Positions 6,005 to 14,213 of a stretch of DNA of 15,942 bases are shown piece after piece. Positions within the stretch are counted from its first letter, which is position 1. Every line of letters begins with the position of its first letter. The translations under genes were made by a program, and so were the position numbers. Origin of the DNA: JBHJGM01 sp964405825 (GTDB taxonomy: Bacteria; Verrucomicrobiota; Verrucomicrobiia; Opitutales; JBHJGM01); assembly GCA_964405825.1 (NCBI GenBank), contig CAYOPI010000070.1, forward strand, positions 1-15,942. Reading direction: 5' to 3'. The notes beneath the pieces were generated by a model that was not told where the DNA came from, did no database searches, and saw nothing but the letters and a program-made list of their open reading frames with translations.

Positions 6005-7776
6005 GGTCGGGGACTCCACCAGGCCCCCAGCAGCGCCGCCGCCGCCAGCAGGATCCATAGACCGGCGAGGTTGTCGCCCCGGGAGTTAGCCTGGCGCCGG
6101 GCTTCCTGTTGCGCCTCGAGGGTGTTTTCAGATGCGGCCCGGGCGAAGTTGGCCTCCCGTGGGTCGGCGAACTGGCTGGCACCCTCGACGACCGAGGCCG
6201 TTCCCTGCGTCACGCTGAAAAAGCCCGGTTGTGACGGGGCGCGGAGGTTAAGGAGGTCCTCGGCCCCCAGGGTGTAGGTGTGGCGACCGGCCGGGGTGTC
6301 TTCGGTGACTTCGAGAGGCTGGACGGGGTCGGCGGCGGCAACGGAGAGGACCTGGGCCAGTTCGGCGTTGAGGACTTCAGGGCGCGGGAGGGTTTGCCTT
6401 ACGGTTTCGGCAAAGCGGTGGCACAGCAGCACAAAGGAGGGCAGGCGGGCGAGGTTGGCGTCGGCCGGGTCGAAGTTGAAGACCAGGTCGCGCTGGCCGC
6501 CGCGCGGGCGCAGAAAGATGGCCGGGCGCTCGCCGAACCAGAAGAGGACCTCGTCGCCGGGTTGCGAGGGGAAGGTCTCGCGAGGCAGTGCGGCGGTGAG
6601 CCCCTGCCAGGCCAGGCCCTCCATCAGCGGGTGGCTTTCGGTGGTGCCGAGGCGACGGGCGTTGCGCGGGGGGCGGCCCTTGTCGCGGCCGAAAAACACG
6701 ATCTGGGCGGGGCCGGCGGTGTCTGTCGGGTATTCGGTGGCAAAGCGCAGGCGCAGGGCGGCTTCACCGGTACCGGAGGCGGCGGAGACACGTTCGGGCA
6801 GGGCGTCGGCCAGGCGTTGAAGGAAGTCGCCGCGTTCCAGGGTGAAGGCCTCGACCGCGACAGGCAGGCGCTTGGGCTCGGGGATGGTGAGGGCGATGCG
6901 GTTGTCGAGGGTGAAGGGATCGCTGCTTTGGAGTACCAGGACGATGCGGGTTTTCTCATTGGGGAAGGTGCCGGAAATCTCCAGGCCGCGCGCGGGATTG
7001 AGGGTGACCGGCTGTGGACTGCCCACGGGTGCGCCGTCGGCGGTTTCCACGCGCCAGGTGGTGGTGACTTCCTCACCGCCGTAGTTGCGCAGGAAAACCC
7101 TCCAGAGGGCCTGGCCGTTTTCCTCGGAGACGGTTCCGCCGGCAAAGCCGATGTTGCCCACACTCTGGCCGACGGCGAGGCGTTCGATGGCGGGGTCGAG
7201 ATCGGGGCGGGCGTGGTCGGTCAGGAGGATGACGCGCCCGTCGGGACCGGCGCGGGCCCGGGCGAGGCGGAGGGCTTCATCAAAGGCGTGCTCGCCGGCG
7301 GAGGGTTGCCACTGCTCGAAGGCCGCCAGGAGCGCGTCGACCTCACCGCCCTGGTAAAGCGAGGCCGCGCTGAGGCTGGAAGGCAAAAGGATCCACTCGG
7401 TCTGAGCGGCGTTTTGCTCGATCTCGGGCAGAACGCGGCTCAAGTCGTTGCCGAGGGCGGGCTTGAAGGCAGCCATCGAGAAGGAGTCATCCAGGACGAA
7501 GACCACTCGCTGGACGGTGTCTTCGCGAATCCAGCGCGGCTGCACGAGGAACCAGGTCAGCAGCAGAATGGCCAGCAGTTGCAGCCAGAAGGAGCGACTG
7601 CCCCGCCAGCGTTCGAAGCGGCGGCCCGTGCGGCTTTCCAGGCGCTGGTCCTCGATCAGAAAGAGCGTAGAGACGGTGACGCGGCGGCTGCGGCGCTGGA
7701 AGAAATGAATGAGCACCAGCGTGGGCAGCCCAAGCAGGGCCAGCAGTCCCCAGGGGTTGGCCAGAAAGAGGTTCAT
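6001..7776 (-). CDS. BatA-like membrane VWA protein
   Basis: The 591-residue protein starts with the BatA N-terminal domain: FLANPWGLLALLGLPTLVLI (about 4-23) as first helix, a strongly basic loop with STLFLIED (residues 36-43), and a second helix at about 62-80. A VWA domain follows, with the metal-site signature Asp96-x-Ser98-x-Ser100 (DDSFSM) and a later LLTDHA with Asp187. The middle holds beta-rich sequence without a recognisable enzyme motif. A final helix lies at about 570-587. The basic first loop argues that the VWA domain is extracytoplasmic. It shares ATGA overlaps with both neighbours (DUF58 upstream, double-VWA downstream). Bat proteins were named for Bacteroides aerotolerance, but that phenotype should not be carried over. 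It probably binds a partner protein in a metal-dependent way. Confidence 0.93.
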   Translation of the reverse strand: MNLFLANPWGLLALLGLPTLVLIHFFQRRSRRVTVSTLFLIEDQRLESRTGRRFERWRGSRSFWLQLLAILLLTWFLVQPRWIREDTVQRVVFVLDDSFSMAAFKPALGNDLSRVLPEIEQNAAQTEWILLPSSLSAASLYQGGEVDALLAAFEQWQPSAGEHAFDEALRLARARAGPDGRVILLTDHARPDLDPAIERLAVGQSVGNIGFAGGTVSEENGQALWRVFLRNYGGEEVTTTWRVETADGAPVGSPQPVTLNPARGLEISGTFPNEKTRIVLVLQSSDPFTLDNRIALTIPEPKRLPVAVEAFTLERGDFLQRLADALPERVSAASGTGEAALRLRFATEYPTDTAGPAQIVFFGRDKGRPPRNARRLGTTESHPLMEGLAWQGLTAALPRETFPSQPGDEVLFWFGERPAIFLRPRGGQRDLVFNFDPADANLARLPSFVLLCHRFAETVRQTLPRPEVLNAELAQVLSVAAADPVQPLEVTEDTPAGRHTYTLGAEDLLNLRAPSQPGFFSVTQGTASVVEGASQFADPREANFARAASENTLEAQQEARRQANSRGDNLAGLWILLAAAALLGAWWSPRP

Positions 7777-8693
7777 GCGCCGTGAACGAACTCGATGGCG
7801 CCGCGCTCGAGGGCCTGCTCAAGGAGGGCGTCGGCGAGGGAGCCGCCGCTGCGCACGCGCACCAGCACAACGTTGCGGCGCTGGCAGAGGTCTTCCCAGA
7901 GGTTGAAGTGCTGGCGGTAGGCTTCCTGATAGCGGCGGCGCAGGGCGGCGTTGAAGCGGTGGGGCTGCTGGCGGGTGCTCTCGCAGTCGCGCATGTCCAG
8001 GTTGCCTTCCCAGTCGGGTGTGGCCTCCTCGGGTGACCACGGGCAGAAGAGCAGGGTGCGTCCGGTCAGGCGGGCGATCGGCCCGAGGATGGCCTCGGGG
8101 TCGCCGGGGAAGAGCAGGTCGGTGATGACGATGCGCAGGGCATTGGGTCGCCATTCCACGCGGTCGAAGGCGGGCGCGCGAGTGGGCTGATCGTCGACCA
8201 GGGCGGTCTCGTGTTCGAGGCGGAAGCCGGCGAGCTGGGCGCGTTCGAGTTCGCGGGCCTGACCGCGTCCAGCCTGCCAGAGCCGCACGAGCGATCCGGC
8301 GTGTCCGGCGCAGGCGTCGACAAAAGCCACCAGTTCGAGGAAGCGCCGGGCCTTTTCCTCGTTGAGCAGGAGCGAGGGGGAGGCGTCGAGGACGAGGTCC
8401 AGCAGGGGGCTGACCTCCTCGCGGTAGAGCTTCATGGTGTAATGGCCGGTGCGCGCATAGGCCTGCCAATTGATGTAGCGGGGGTCGTCGCCGGGGACGT
8501 AGGGGCGGTGGTCCTGAAAATCGATCGAGCTGCCGGTTCCCGCGCCGGTGAAGGCTCCGGCCGCGCCGCGCCAGACGTCCTGGCGGAAGGGCAGCTGCAG
8601 CAGGGTGGCCGTTTTCTCGGCTTCGGCCCGGGCGAGGCGTTGCCGGTCCAGGTCAATCGGCGTCCAGGCGGACTCTGCCGGGAGCGTGCTCAT
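7773..8693 (-). CDS. DUF58 domain protein, short cytoplasmic form
   Basis: This 306-residue protein carries the DUF58 signature at residues 54-93: a GSSIDFQDHRPYVPGDDPR stretch, then INWQAYARTG and a KLYREE end. It has no membrane helix, unlike the longer DUF58 proteins with two N-terminal helices. A degenerate VWA-type fold follows, with DLVLDASPS giving Asp103-x-Ser105-x-Ser107 and a VITDL segment at Asp192, so part of the metal site is kept. DUF58 proteins are the usual genetic partners of MoxR ATPases and are thought to be their adaptors or targets. Here MoxR is four genes upstream in the same coupled operon. ATG 8693 lies within the ATGA overlap with the permease gene. Because it is cytoplasmic, it is the most plausible VWA-like protein for MoxR to touch directly; that is inference. 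Confidence 0.95.
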   Translation of the reverse strand: MSTLPAESAWTPIDLDRQRLARAEAEKTATLLQLPFRQDVWRGAAGAFTGAGTGSSIDFQDHRPYVPGDDPRYINWQAYARTGHYTMKLYREEVSPLLDLVLDASPSLLLNEEKARRFLELVAFVDACAGHAGSLVRLWQAGRGQARELERAQLAGFRLEHETALVDDQPTRAPAFDRVEWRPNALRIVITDLLFPGDPEAILGPIARLTGRTLLFCPWSPEEATPDWEGNLDMRDCESTRQQPHRFNAALRRRYQEAYRQHFNLWEDLCQRRNVVLVRVRSGGSLADALLEQALERGAIEFVHGA

Positions 8694-10204
8694 GCCGGCT
8701 GCCGGGTTGCCTCGTCGTCGGACTGGGCGCGGCGGTTCAGATCGGTGGCGGCGCGCTCGAGGTGGAGGAAGCTGCTGAAGACCGGGCGGCGTCCCAGCAC
8801 GCAGATGACCAGGGAGATCGTCGTCAGCGCCAGCGAGATGACCGTCGGCACGCCCAGGATGCGGTAGGGCAAATCAACGGAGGCGGTGAGGAAGAGCGTG
8901 GGGATAAAGCCGGCGAGAAAGGCGGTGGAACGGTTGTCAGCCTGTTCGGCGAAGAGCCCACTGAGCACCGCGAAGACCACGTGAATCAGGACGAACTGCC
9001 AGAAGGGAGGAATTGAACGCGGGCGCCAGAAGACACGGATGGCCGCAGGGATCGAGAACATTCCGATGACCGCCGGCAGGATCGCGATGGCCGTGTAGGC
9101 ACGCGGGCTGTCGAAGTCGGCCGTGATGAGGTAGTTGCCGCTCAGCAGGAGAGTCCAGATGACCGCGACATAGATCACCCCGGAGGGGTCGCCGGGGTAG
9201 AGCAGCAGGCGTCCGGCAAGTTTGCCCGGGAGGCCTCGGCGCACGAAGGGCCGGTAGACCGTGGCGATGGCGACGGGCTCGCGCAGGACGGCGTCGATGC
9301 TGATCAGCGTCAGCAGCAAGAAAGCCGTGGTCAGGGCCGCGTTGGACCGGTAGTCCAGGGCGACCATCGCGAGGGTGACCGCAACCAGGAGCAGTCCCAG
9401 CAGGCGCTTGGGCGTCTCGTGGTTTTCGGCCTGGGGGGCGAACTGGCTGGCGGCCATCTCCCACAGCAGAAGGATGGCGGGTATCGCAAAGAGCACGACA
9501 AAGCCCAGGCTGATCCAGAACGAGCCCTCGAAAACGTCCCCACTGCCGCGCAGGGCGGCCTCGAAGCTCCAGCCCATCAGCAGACTGACCAGCCCTACGA
9601 AAGCAGCCACACTGAGGATGAAGCGCAGGGCGCGGTTGCGCACCGTCGACAGGGCGATCGCCCCGGAGGTCAAGACCGCCGAGGCCAGCAGAAGCAGGCT
9701 GAGGGTCTGCAGTTCCTGCACCAGCTGCACCTCGCCCACGTAGTAGCGGATGACCATGTACGGCAGCAGGGTGACGGCCATGAGGAGGGCCTGTCCATAG
9801 AGGGCGAGCCACTTGCCGCGCACGATGCCACGCGCCGACATTCGCGAGAGGGTGAGCAGTTCGAGTTTGCTCCCGCCAAACTCCGAGGCGACCGCGCCGG
9901 TGCCCATCAGCGGCACCAGCAGCAGCAAAGCCAGCCCCACGATCAGCCAGAACCAGACGAGGTACTGGTCGGCATCGCGCTCGGAAAAGGCGTACTGGAT
10001 GACGAAGTAAACCAGCGCCGCCTGCAGCAACAGGAAGACCGAGATGAAGATGCGCGAACGCAGGGCCTGGCGCAGTTCCTTGACCAGCAGGGGGCTGATC
10101 CAGTCGCCAAAATCCTTGCGGGCCTCGCGCTCAAAGGGCGTGCCGGGCACCTGCGTTTGCGGGGCGTCCATGGCGGGGTCGCTTGATGGATGGGCGGTGG
10201 TCAT
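8690..10204 (-). CDS. ABC-2 type transporter permease
   Basis: The 504-residue protein is polytopic, with about twelve hydrophobic stretches. The first is RIFISVFLLLQAALVYFVIQ at about 51-70, preceded by the cytosolic LLVKELRQALRSR motif common at the start of ABC-2 membrane subunits. A hydrophilic N-terminal tail (1-40) and a basic C-terminal tail (from about 470) are probably cytoplasmic. The gene directly follows the ABC ATPase with an ATGA overlap, so the two form the transporter. A dimer of this subunit, or pairing with the 632-residue two-helix protein, could complete the channel. The exported substrate is not evident. The sequence before the ATG lacks a Shine-Dalgarno, consistent with translation by coupling. 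Confidence 0.9.
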   Translation of the reverse strand: MTTAHPSSDPAMDAPQTQVPGTPFEREARKDFGDWISPLLVKELRQALRSRIFISVFLLLQAALVYFVIQYAFSERDADQYLVWFWLIVGLALLLLVPLMGTGAVASEFGGSKLELLTLSRMSARGIVRGKWLALYGQALLMAVTLLPYMVIRYYVGEVQLVQELQTLSLLLLASAVLTSGAIALSTVRNRALRFILSVAAFVGLVSLLMGWSFEAALRGSGDVFEGSFWISLGFVVLFAIPAILLLWEMAASQFAPQAENHETPKRLLGLLLVAVTLAMVALDYRSNAALTTAFLLLTLISIDAVLREPVAIATVYRPFVRRGLPGKLAGRLLLYPGDPSGVIYVAVIWTLLLSGNYLITADFDSPRAYTAIAILPAVIGMFSIPAAIRVFWRPRSIPPFWQFVLIHVVFAVLSGLFAEQADNRSTAFLAGFIPTLFLTASVDLPYRILGVPTVISLALTTISLVICVLGRRPVFSSFLHLERAATDLNRRAQSDDEATRQPA

Positions 10205-11244
10205 GGGTTGGGCGGGCTCTGGCCGTTGCCGGGTGCGGCGGGCGTTTCGGGCGGAATGGGCGGCGGGGAGGCGGCGACCGGCATGGGCGGAGGCGTGCCC
10301 ACGGGGTCGCGCAGCATCTGCACGAAGGCATCCTCCAGGCGCATCTCGTGGCGGTGGAACTCGCAGACGGGAATCCCGGCCTCCAGGAGCGTTTTCAAGA
10401 GTGCCGAGAGGGCCTCGGGCAAGTGGCTGTCGACCTCGACCACCGCGCCGTCTTCAAGCTCCCGGTCGAGGGTGGTGTGACCGTTGGCCTGAATCCAGGC
10501 CATCAGGCGGTCGGGGTCGCCGCTGACGCGAATCTCAACGGCCGAGCGTCCGCTGGCGCGGCTGTAGCGCAGACTGTCGGCGTCGCCGTAGTGAACCAGC
10601 CGGCCGTTGTCGATAAACAGGAGGGTATCACACATCTCCCCCAGTTCGGAGAGGATGTGCGAGGAGATGAAGATGGTCTTGCCGTCATCCTGCAGGAGCT
10701 TGACCAGGCGCTTGAACTCCAGGCGGGCCTTGGGGTCGAGGCCGGCGGCGGGCTCGTCGAGGATGAGCACGGGCGGGTCGTGCAGGAGGGTGCGCCCGAG
10801 GCAGAGGCGCTGGGTCTGGCCTTTGGAGAGGGCGTTGCAGGGGCGGTCGGCGAGCACCTTCAAGTCGGTGAAGCGCATGACGTCCTCCACGCGGGCCTCG
10901 CGCTCAACGCCGCGCAGATCGAACATGCGCGCGAAGAAGTCCATGTACTCCCACACGCTCATGTCGGGGTAGGCGCCGAAGTCATCGGGCATCCAGCCCA
11001 CGCAGCGGCGGGTCTCGTTGGGGAAGGCCTGCACGTCGCGCCCGTTGATGCGCACGTGACCGGTGTCGGGCTGGTCGAGGGTGGCGAGGATGCGCATGGT
11101 GGTGGTTTTGCCCGCGCCGTTGGCGCCGATGAAGCCCGTTACCCGCCCGCTGGGAATGGTGAAGCTGAGCCGGTCCACGGCGCAGACGTTCTCAAAGCGC
11201 CGGGTGAGCCCCTCGACCTCGATCATGGGCGCGGGCTCGCTCAT
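10201..11244 (-). CDS. ABC transporter ATP-binding protein
   Basis: The 347-residue subunit has Walker A GANGAGKTT (residues 40-48), signature LSKGQTQRL (139-147), Walker B VLILDEPAAGLD (159-170) and the H-loop His196 in ISSHILSE. The Q-loop lacks its glutamine: the segment reads GWMPDDFGAYPDMSVWEY (83-100), a variant I associate with ABC-2 ATPases of PVC bacteria. A C-terminal domain (about 230-315) ends in a LEDAFVQML helix, and the last 30 residues are proline-rich (PPPMPVAASPPPIPP). ATG 11244 was chosen over an upstream in-frame start because it overlaps the previous stop as ATGA and has GGAGG seven bases ahead. It energises the permease encoded next. Confidence 0.96.
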   Translation of the reverse strand: MSEPAPMIEVEGLTRRFENVCAVDRLSFTIPSGRVTGFIGANGAGKTTTMRILATLDQPDTGHVRINGRDVQAFPNETRRCVGWMPDDFGAYPDMSVWEYMDFFARMFDLRGVEREARVEDVMRFTDLKVLADRPCNALSKGQTQRLCLGRTLLHDPPVLILDEPAAGLDPKARLEFKRLVKLLQDDGKTIFISSHILSELGEMCDTLLFIDNGRLVHYGDADSLRYSRASGRSAVEIRVSGDPDRLMAWIQANGHTTLDRELEDGAVVEVDSHLPEALSALLKTLLEAGIPVCEFHRHEMRLEDAFVQMLRDPVGTPPPMPVAASPPPIPPETPAAPGNGQSPPNP

Positions 11245-13139
11245 CGGGGTGCCTCCGTGTGGCCGACAAAAAGGGTCACGCGGTCCTCCCAGTCGATCGC
11301 CGGGTGGGTCTGCCAGTCGAGTTCGTCGAAGCGGTCCAGGCGCGCGAGGACAACCCACTGGCCGGGCCGGAGGTCCTGGTGCAGGTAGCCGGTCAGGACC
11401 TGCCCCAGCTCGTAGCTGAAGAGGCGGTCCTGCGATTCGACGAAGGCATGGAACTGCGGCCGGGTGATCGGCACGGCTTCAACGGTGGTGCCGGGGCCGA
11501 CGTTCTCGGCGCGCCACTGGCGATCGGTCTGCACGTCCATGATGTAGACCTCCAGGCAGTTGGCGTTGATGCTGGACTCCAGCCGGAGGTTGCCGCCGCC
11601 TTCGCTGGGCGGGGGCGCGTCGACCACGCGGAGGTTTGCGCGCGAGGAGACCAGACCGGCCAGGGCCATGGACTGCTGCCGGCGGTTGGCAAACCAGTCG
11701 CCCACATAACGGTCGTTGGCGAGGGTGAAGGTGGCCTGGTAGCGGGGGTCGGAGTAGAATTCGTCGCCGCCGGCATGCAGGGGAAAGAGGGCCGTGTCGG
11801 CGGGCATCTCGAAGGTGTCGTCAAAGAGCAACCCGGTCTGGCTGGCCTGTTCGCGCAGGGCCACGAGCTGGTTCTCGCCGTCGACCTGAACGAGGAGGGT
11901 GGCGCGCTCGCCGTCGCCACCGGTGCCGTCGCCCAGCAGGATTGCCAGCATGACCACGACGGTCGCGCCGATCGAGAAGACCGGCGTGTACACGAAGACG
12001 CGATGGCGCAGCTTGCCGCGGGCGAGCATGAAGAGGTTCAGCGGGCCGACGGCCAGGCCGAAGAGCACCGCCACCGTGCACACGAGCGTCACACTGGTGG
12101 TGATGCGCGGGAGGGCCTCCATCAGCTGCAAGGGCAGGTTGTCGTGTTCCAGGCGTGTGGGCAGGGCGGGCAGGGCGAGGTTGGCGCGGATGTTGAAGAA
12201 GTTCGGTTCAATGCGCATGTCCCGCGAGCCGCCGGCGAGGATCTCGAAGCGGTCGAAGCTGCTTTGGAGGTCGCCGTTGAAGAGGTGGACGGCGCCGAGG
12301 CCGCGGGGGATGGCCTTGGGCAGGCGGCCTTCGGGTGCGGTGCCCAGGCTGCTCAGGGTTCCCGTGTCGTTGACCGGGGCCAGCAGGTGGAGGGCTCCGC
12401 CGGTGCTGACCCAGCGAAGCAGGGCGCTGCGCTGGGCCGGACGCAGGGCCTCCCACTCGCTGGTTTGCAGGAGAATGTGAGTGAAGCCGAGGTAGGCCCG
12501 CCAGTCCTCAAAGAGCGCGCCCAGATTGAGCACGATCGCGGTCTGGTCAAAGTCGTTGAGGACGGTCTCGTAGTTGTAAAACGAATACAGGCTGGCGTAG
12601 ACGCCAACCGTGCCCAGGCGCACGCCGTCGTCGTCATAGCGGCTGCCGAAGCGGTGCCGGCCCGAGCCGAAGCTTGTGACGAAGGAGAAGTTCTGCCGGC
12701 CTGTGATGCCGTCGCCGGAGAGGTACCCGTCGACAAAGAGCTGGTCGCTGCCGCGCAGGGTGCTGGGGGAGCCCGCCGGCAGGGGCACGAGCAGTTCGAC
12801 AACGCGCGTCTTGCCGGCGTCCACGCTGAAGCTGCGCTCGAGGCGGCGGGTGCCGGTGTCGGCGTCGAAGTTCAGCGTGGCGTTGATCGTGGCGAGGAAG
12901 TCCAGGTCGCTGGAGGAGCGGTTTTTGATGTGCACGAGCAGCGGCAGGTAGCCGCCCGGGGGCAGTTCGTTGAAGGGCTTGATGACCTCGATATCGATCC
13001 CGGAGTTGGCCGCCGTGCGGATGACCTCGACCTCGGAGGCGTCGGCGGGCAACGGCAGTTGAGCCGCCTGCAGGGGGGCGGAAAGAAGGGCGAGGGCGGC
13101 CAGACAGCGCAGCCGCGGCAGCAGGCAGGATGGACTCAT
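11241..13139 (-). CDS. Exported two-helix protein of the MoxR/VWA operon, unknown function
   Basis: I cannot assign a named family with certainty. The 632-residue protein starts with a signal peptide (RLRCLAALALLSAPLQAAQ, likely cut near residue 26). A beta-rich domain follows, then an alpha/beta segment (about 175-305) reminiscent of the amidotransferase-like/DUF4350 fold: HILLQTSEWEALRPAQRS, then WVSTGGALHLLAP, with no catalytic cysteine. Two membrane helices lie at about 349-372 and 381-403, joined by the basic turn ARGKLRHR. The VGPLNLFMLARGKLR motif at the first helix recurs in proteins of MoxR/VWA operons. The C-terminal 230 residues are soluble. With a cytoplasmic basic turn, both large domains would be extracytoplasmic. 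It sits between MoxR and the ABC ATPase with ATGA overlaps on both sides and may be an accessory of the transporter. Confidence 0.88.
   Translation of the reverse strand: MSPSCLLPRLRCLAALALLSAPLQAAQLPLPADASEVEVIRTAANSGIDIEVIKPFNELPPGGYLPLLVHIKNRSSSDLDFLATINATLNFDADTGTRRLERSFSVDAGKTRVVELLVPLPAGSPSTLRGSDQLFVDGYLSGDGITGRQNFSFVTSFGSGRHRFGSRYDDDGVRLGTVGVYASLYSFYNYETVLNDFDQTAIVLNLGALFEDWRAYLGFTHILLQTSEWEALRPAQRSALLRWVSTGGALHLLAPVNDTGTLSSLGTAPEGRLPKAIPRGLGAVHLFNGDLQSSFDRFEILAGGSRDMRIEPNFFNIRANLALPALPTRLEHDNLPLQLMEALPRITTSVTLVCTVAVLFGLAVGPLNLFMLARGKLRHRVFVYTPVFSIGATVVVMLAILLGDGTGGDGERATLLVQVDGENQLVALREQASQTGLLFDDTFEMPADTALFPLHAGGDEFYSDPRYQATFTLANDRYVGDWFANRRQQSMALAGLVSSRANLRVVDAPPPSEGGGNLRLESSINANCLEVYIMDVQTDRQWRAENVGPGTTVEAVPITRPQFHAFVESQDRLFSYELGQVLTGYLHQDLRPGQWVVLARLDRFDELDWQTHPAIDWEDRVTLFVGHTEAPR
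11252..11256 (-). promoter_or_regulatory. Shine-Dalgarno site of the ABC ATPase gene
   Basis: GGAGG on the minus strand lies seven bases before the ATG at 11244, inside the end of the preceding gene. It decides the start against the upstream in-frame codon at 11358. It is the strongest ribosome site in the operon, so this gene may be reinitiated more efficiently than its neighbours. Confidence 0.6.
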
Positions 13140-14164
13140 TCGAGCTTGGCCGCGGTCAGGCTGCGCGGCAGTTCCTTGCCTTCGGGGGAGATGGCCTCCA
13201 GCAGCTTCTGCACGAAGCCCGTCGGCGTGATGCCCTCCATGCGCGCCTGATAGGTGAGGATGACGCGGTGTTGCAGCACGGGCGCGGCGACGGCCTGGAC
13301 ATCCTCGGCGCTGGCGTTGGGCCGGCCTTCGAGCAGGGCACGGGCGCGGGCGGCGGCAGCCAGACCGATCGCAGCGCGCGGGCTGGCCCCGTACTTCACC
13401 ACCGAGGCCTCCTCGGACTCGCCCGGGTGGGTCGCGTTGACCAGCCGCGCAATGAAATTGGAGACCGCCGGGGGCAGGTAAATCGCCTGGACCATCGACA
13501 GGTACTCCAGGAGCTGCTCGCGGCTGAGCACCGGCGTGAGTTTCGGAGCCTCGCCCAGACGCCGCTCGGCGATGATGCGCTCGAGCACCTGCGTGGAGGT
13601 ACGCGTGACGTCGAGCTTAAAGAGGAAGCGATCAATCTGCGCCTCGGGCAGCGGATAGGTGCCCTCCAGCTCAATCGGGTTTTGCGTGGCAAAGACAAAG
13701 AACGGCTCGGGCAGGGTGTGCGCCTCGCCCATCACCGTCACCTGGCGTTCCTGCATCGCCTCGAGCAGGGCCGACTGCGTCTTGGGGCTGGCGCGGTTGA
13801 TTTCGTCGGCCAGCAGCAGGTTGACGAAGATCGGGCCGGGCTGGAAAACGAAGCGGCGCTCGCCCTCGCGCTCCTGCAGGAGGGGGTTGCCGGTAATGTC
13901 GCCCGGCAGCAGGTCGGGGGTGAACTGGACGCGGCCCGACTGCAGGCTGAGCGCACCGGCAAAGGCCTTGACCAGCTCGGTCTTGCCCAGGCCGGGCAGG
14001 CCCTCCAGCAGCACGTGCCCGCGCGAGAGCAGCGCGGTGATGACCAGGTCGACGAGGGCCTCCTGGCCGAAGATAATGCCGTTGATGGCCGCGCGCAGGC
14101 GTTGCAGATCCTGGGCGGCGCGGTCGAGGTCGGCCTGGTCGGGAAGGGTGGCGGCAGTCGTCAT
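13136..14164 (-). CDS. MoxR-family AAA+ ATPase
   Basis: The 342-residue protein is a canonical MoxR ATPase: Walker A GLPGLGKT (55-62), the MoxR-typical PDLLPGDITG (83-92), Walker B LLLADEIN (116-123), sensor 1 ATQNP (159-163), the GTYPLPEAQIDRF segment (168-180) with the arginine-finger region, and sensor 2 GASPRAAIGL (257-266). The length is normal for the family. MoxR proteins are thought to act as chaperones that remodel or activate VWA-containing partners; here DUF58, BatA-like and double-VWA proteins are encoded in the same unit. The ATG at 14164 lies 49 bases after the 475-residue gene and has no Shine-Dalgarno. The stop overlaps the next start as ATGA. No membrane segment is present, so it is cytoplasmic. 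Confidence 0.98.
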   Translation of the reverse strand: MTTAATLPDQADLDRAAQDLQRLRAAINGIIFGQEALVDLVITALLSRGHVLLEGLPGLGKTELVKAFAGALSLQSGRVQFTPDLLPGDITGNPLLQEREGERRFVFQPGPIFVNLLLADEINRASPKTQSALLEAMQERQVTVMGEAHTLPEPFFVFATQNPIELEGTYPLPEAQIDRFLFKLDVTRTSTQVLERIIAERRLGEAPKLTPVLSREQLLEYLSMVQAIYLPPAVSNFIARLVNATHPGESEEASVVKYGASPRAAIGLAAAARARALLEGRPNASAEDVQAVAAPVLQHRVILTYQARMEGITPTGFVQKLLEAISPEGKELPRSLTAAKLE

Positions 14165-14213
14165 GGAAGGTGGCGGAGTGGAAGCCGCCCTGAGTTGAAG
14201 AGGGAAAGGGCGT

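Noticed and set aside
11259..13250. 663-codon open frame on the plus strand opposite the 632-residue gene, plus other long plus-strand frames at 14229-15875, 6280-7785 and 3575-4897
   Set aside because: These are antisense to genes with clear families or signal and membrane features. Their translations are rich in Gly/Ala/Val/Gln with no domain, and they are explained by GC-rich codon usage removing stops.
14165..14213. Separate promoter or terminator between the 475-residue gene and MoxR
   Set aside because: Only a weak GCCCT/AGGGC inverted repeat is visible, with no U-run and no -35/-10 pair, so cotranscription is assumed.
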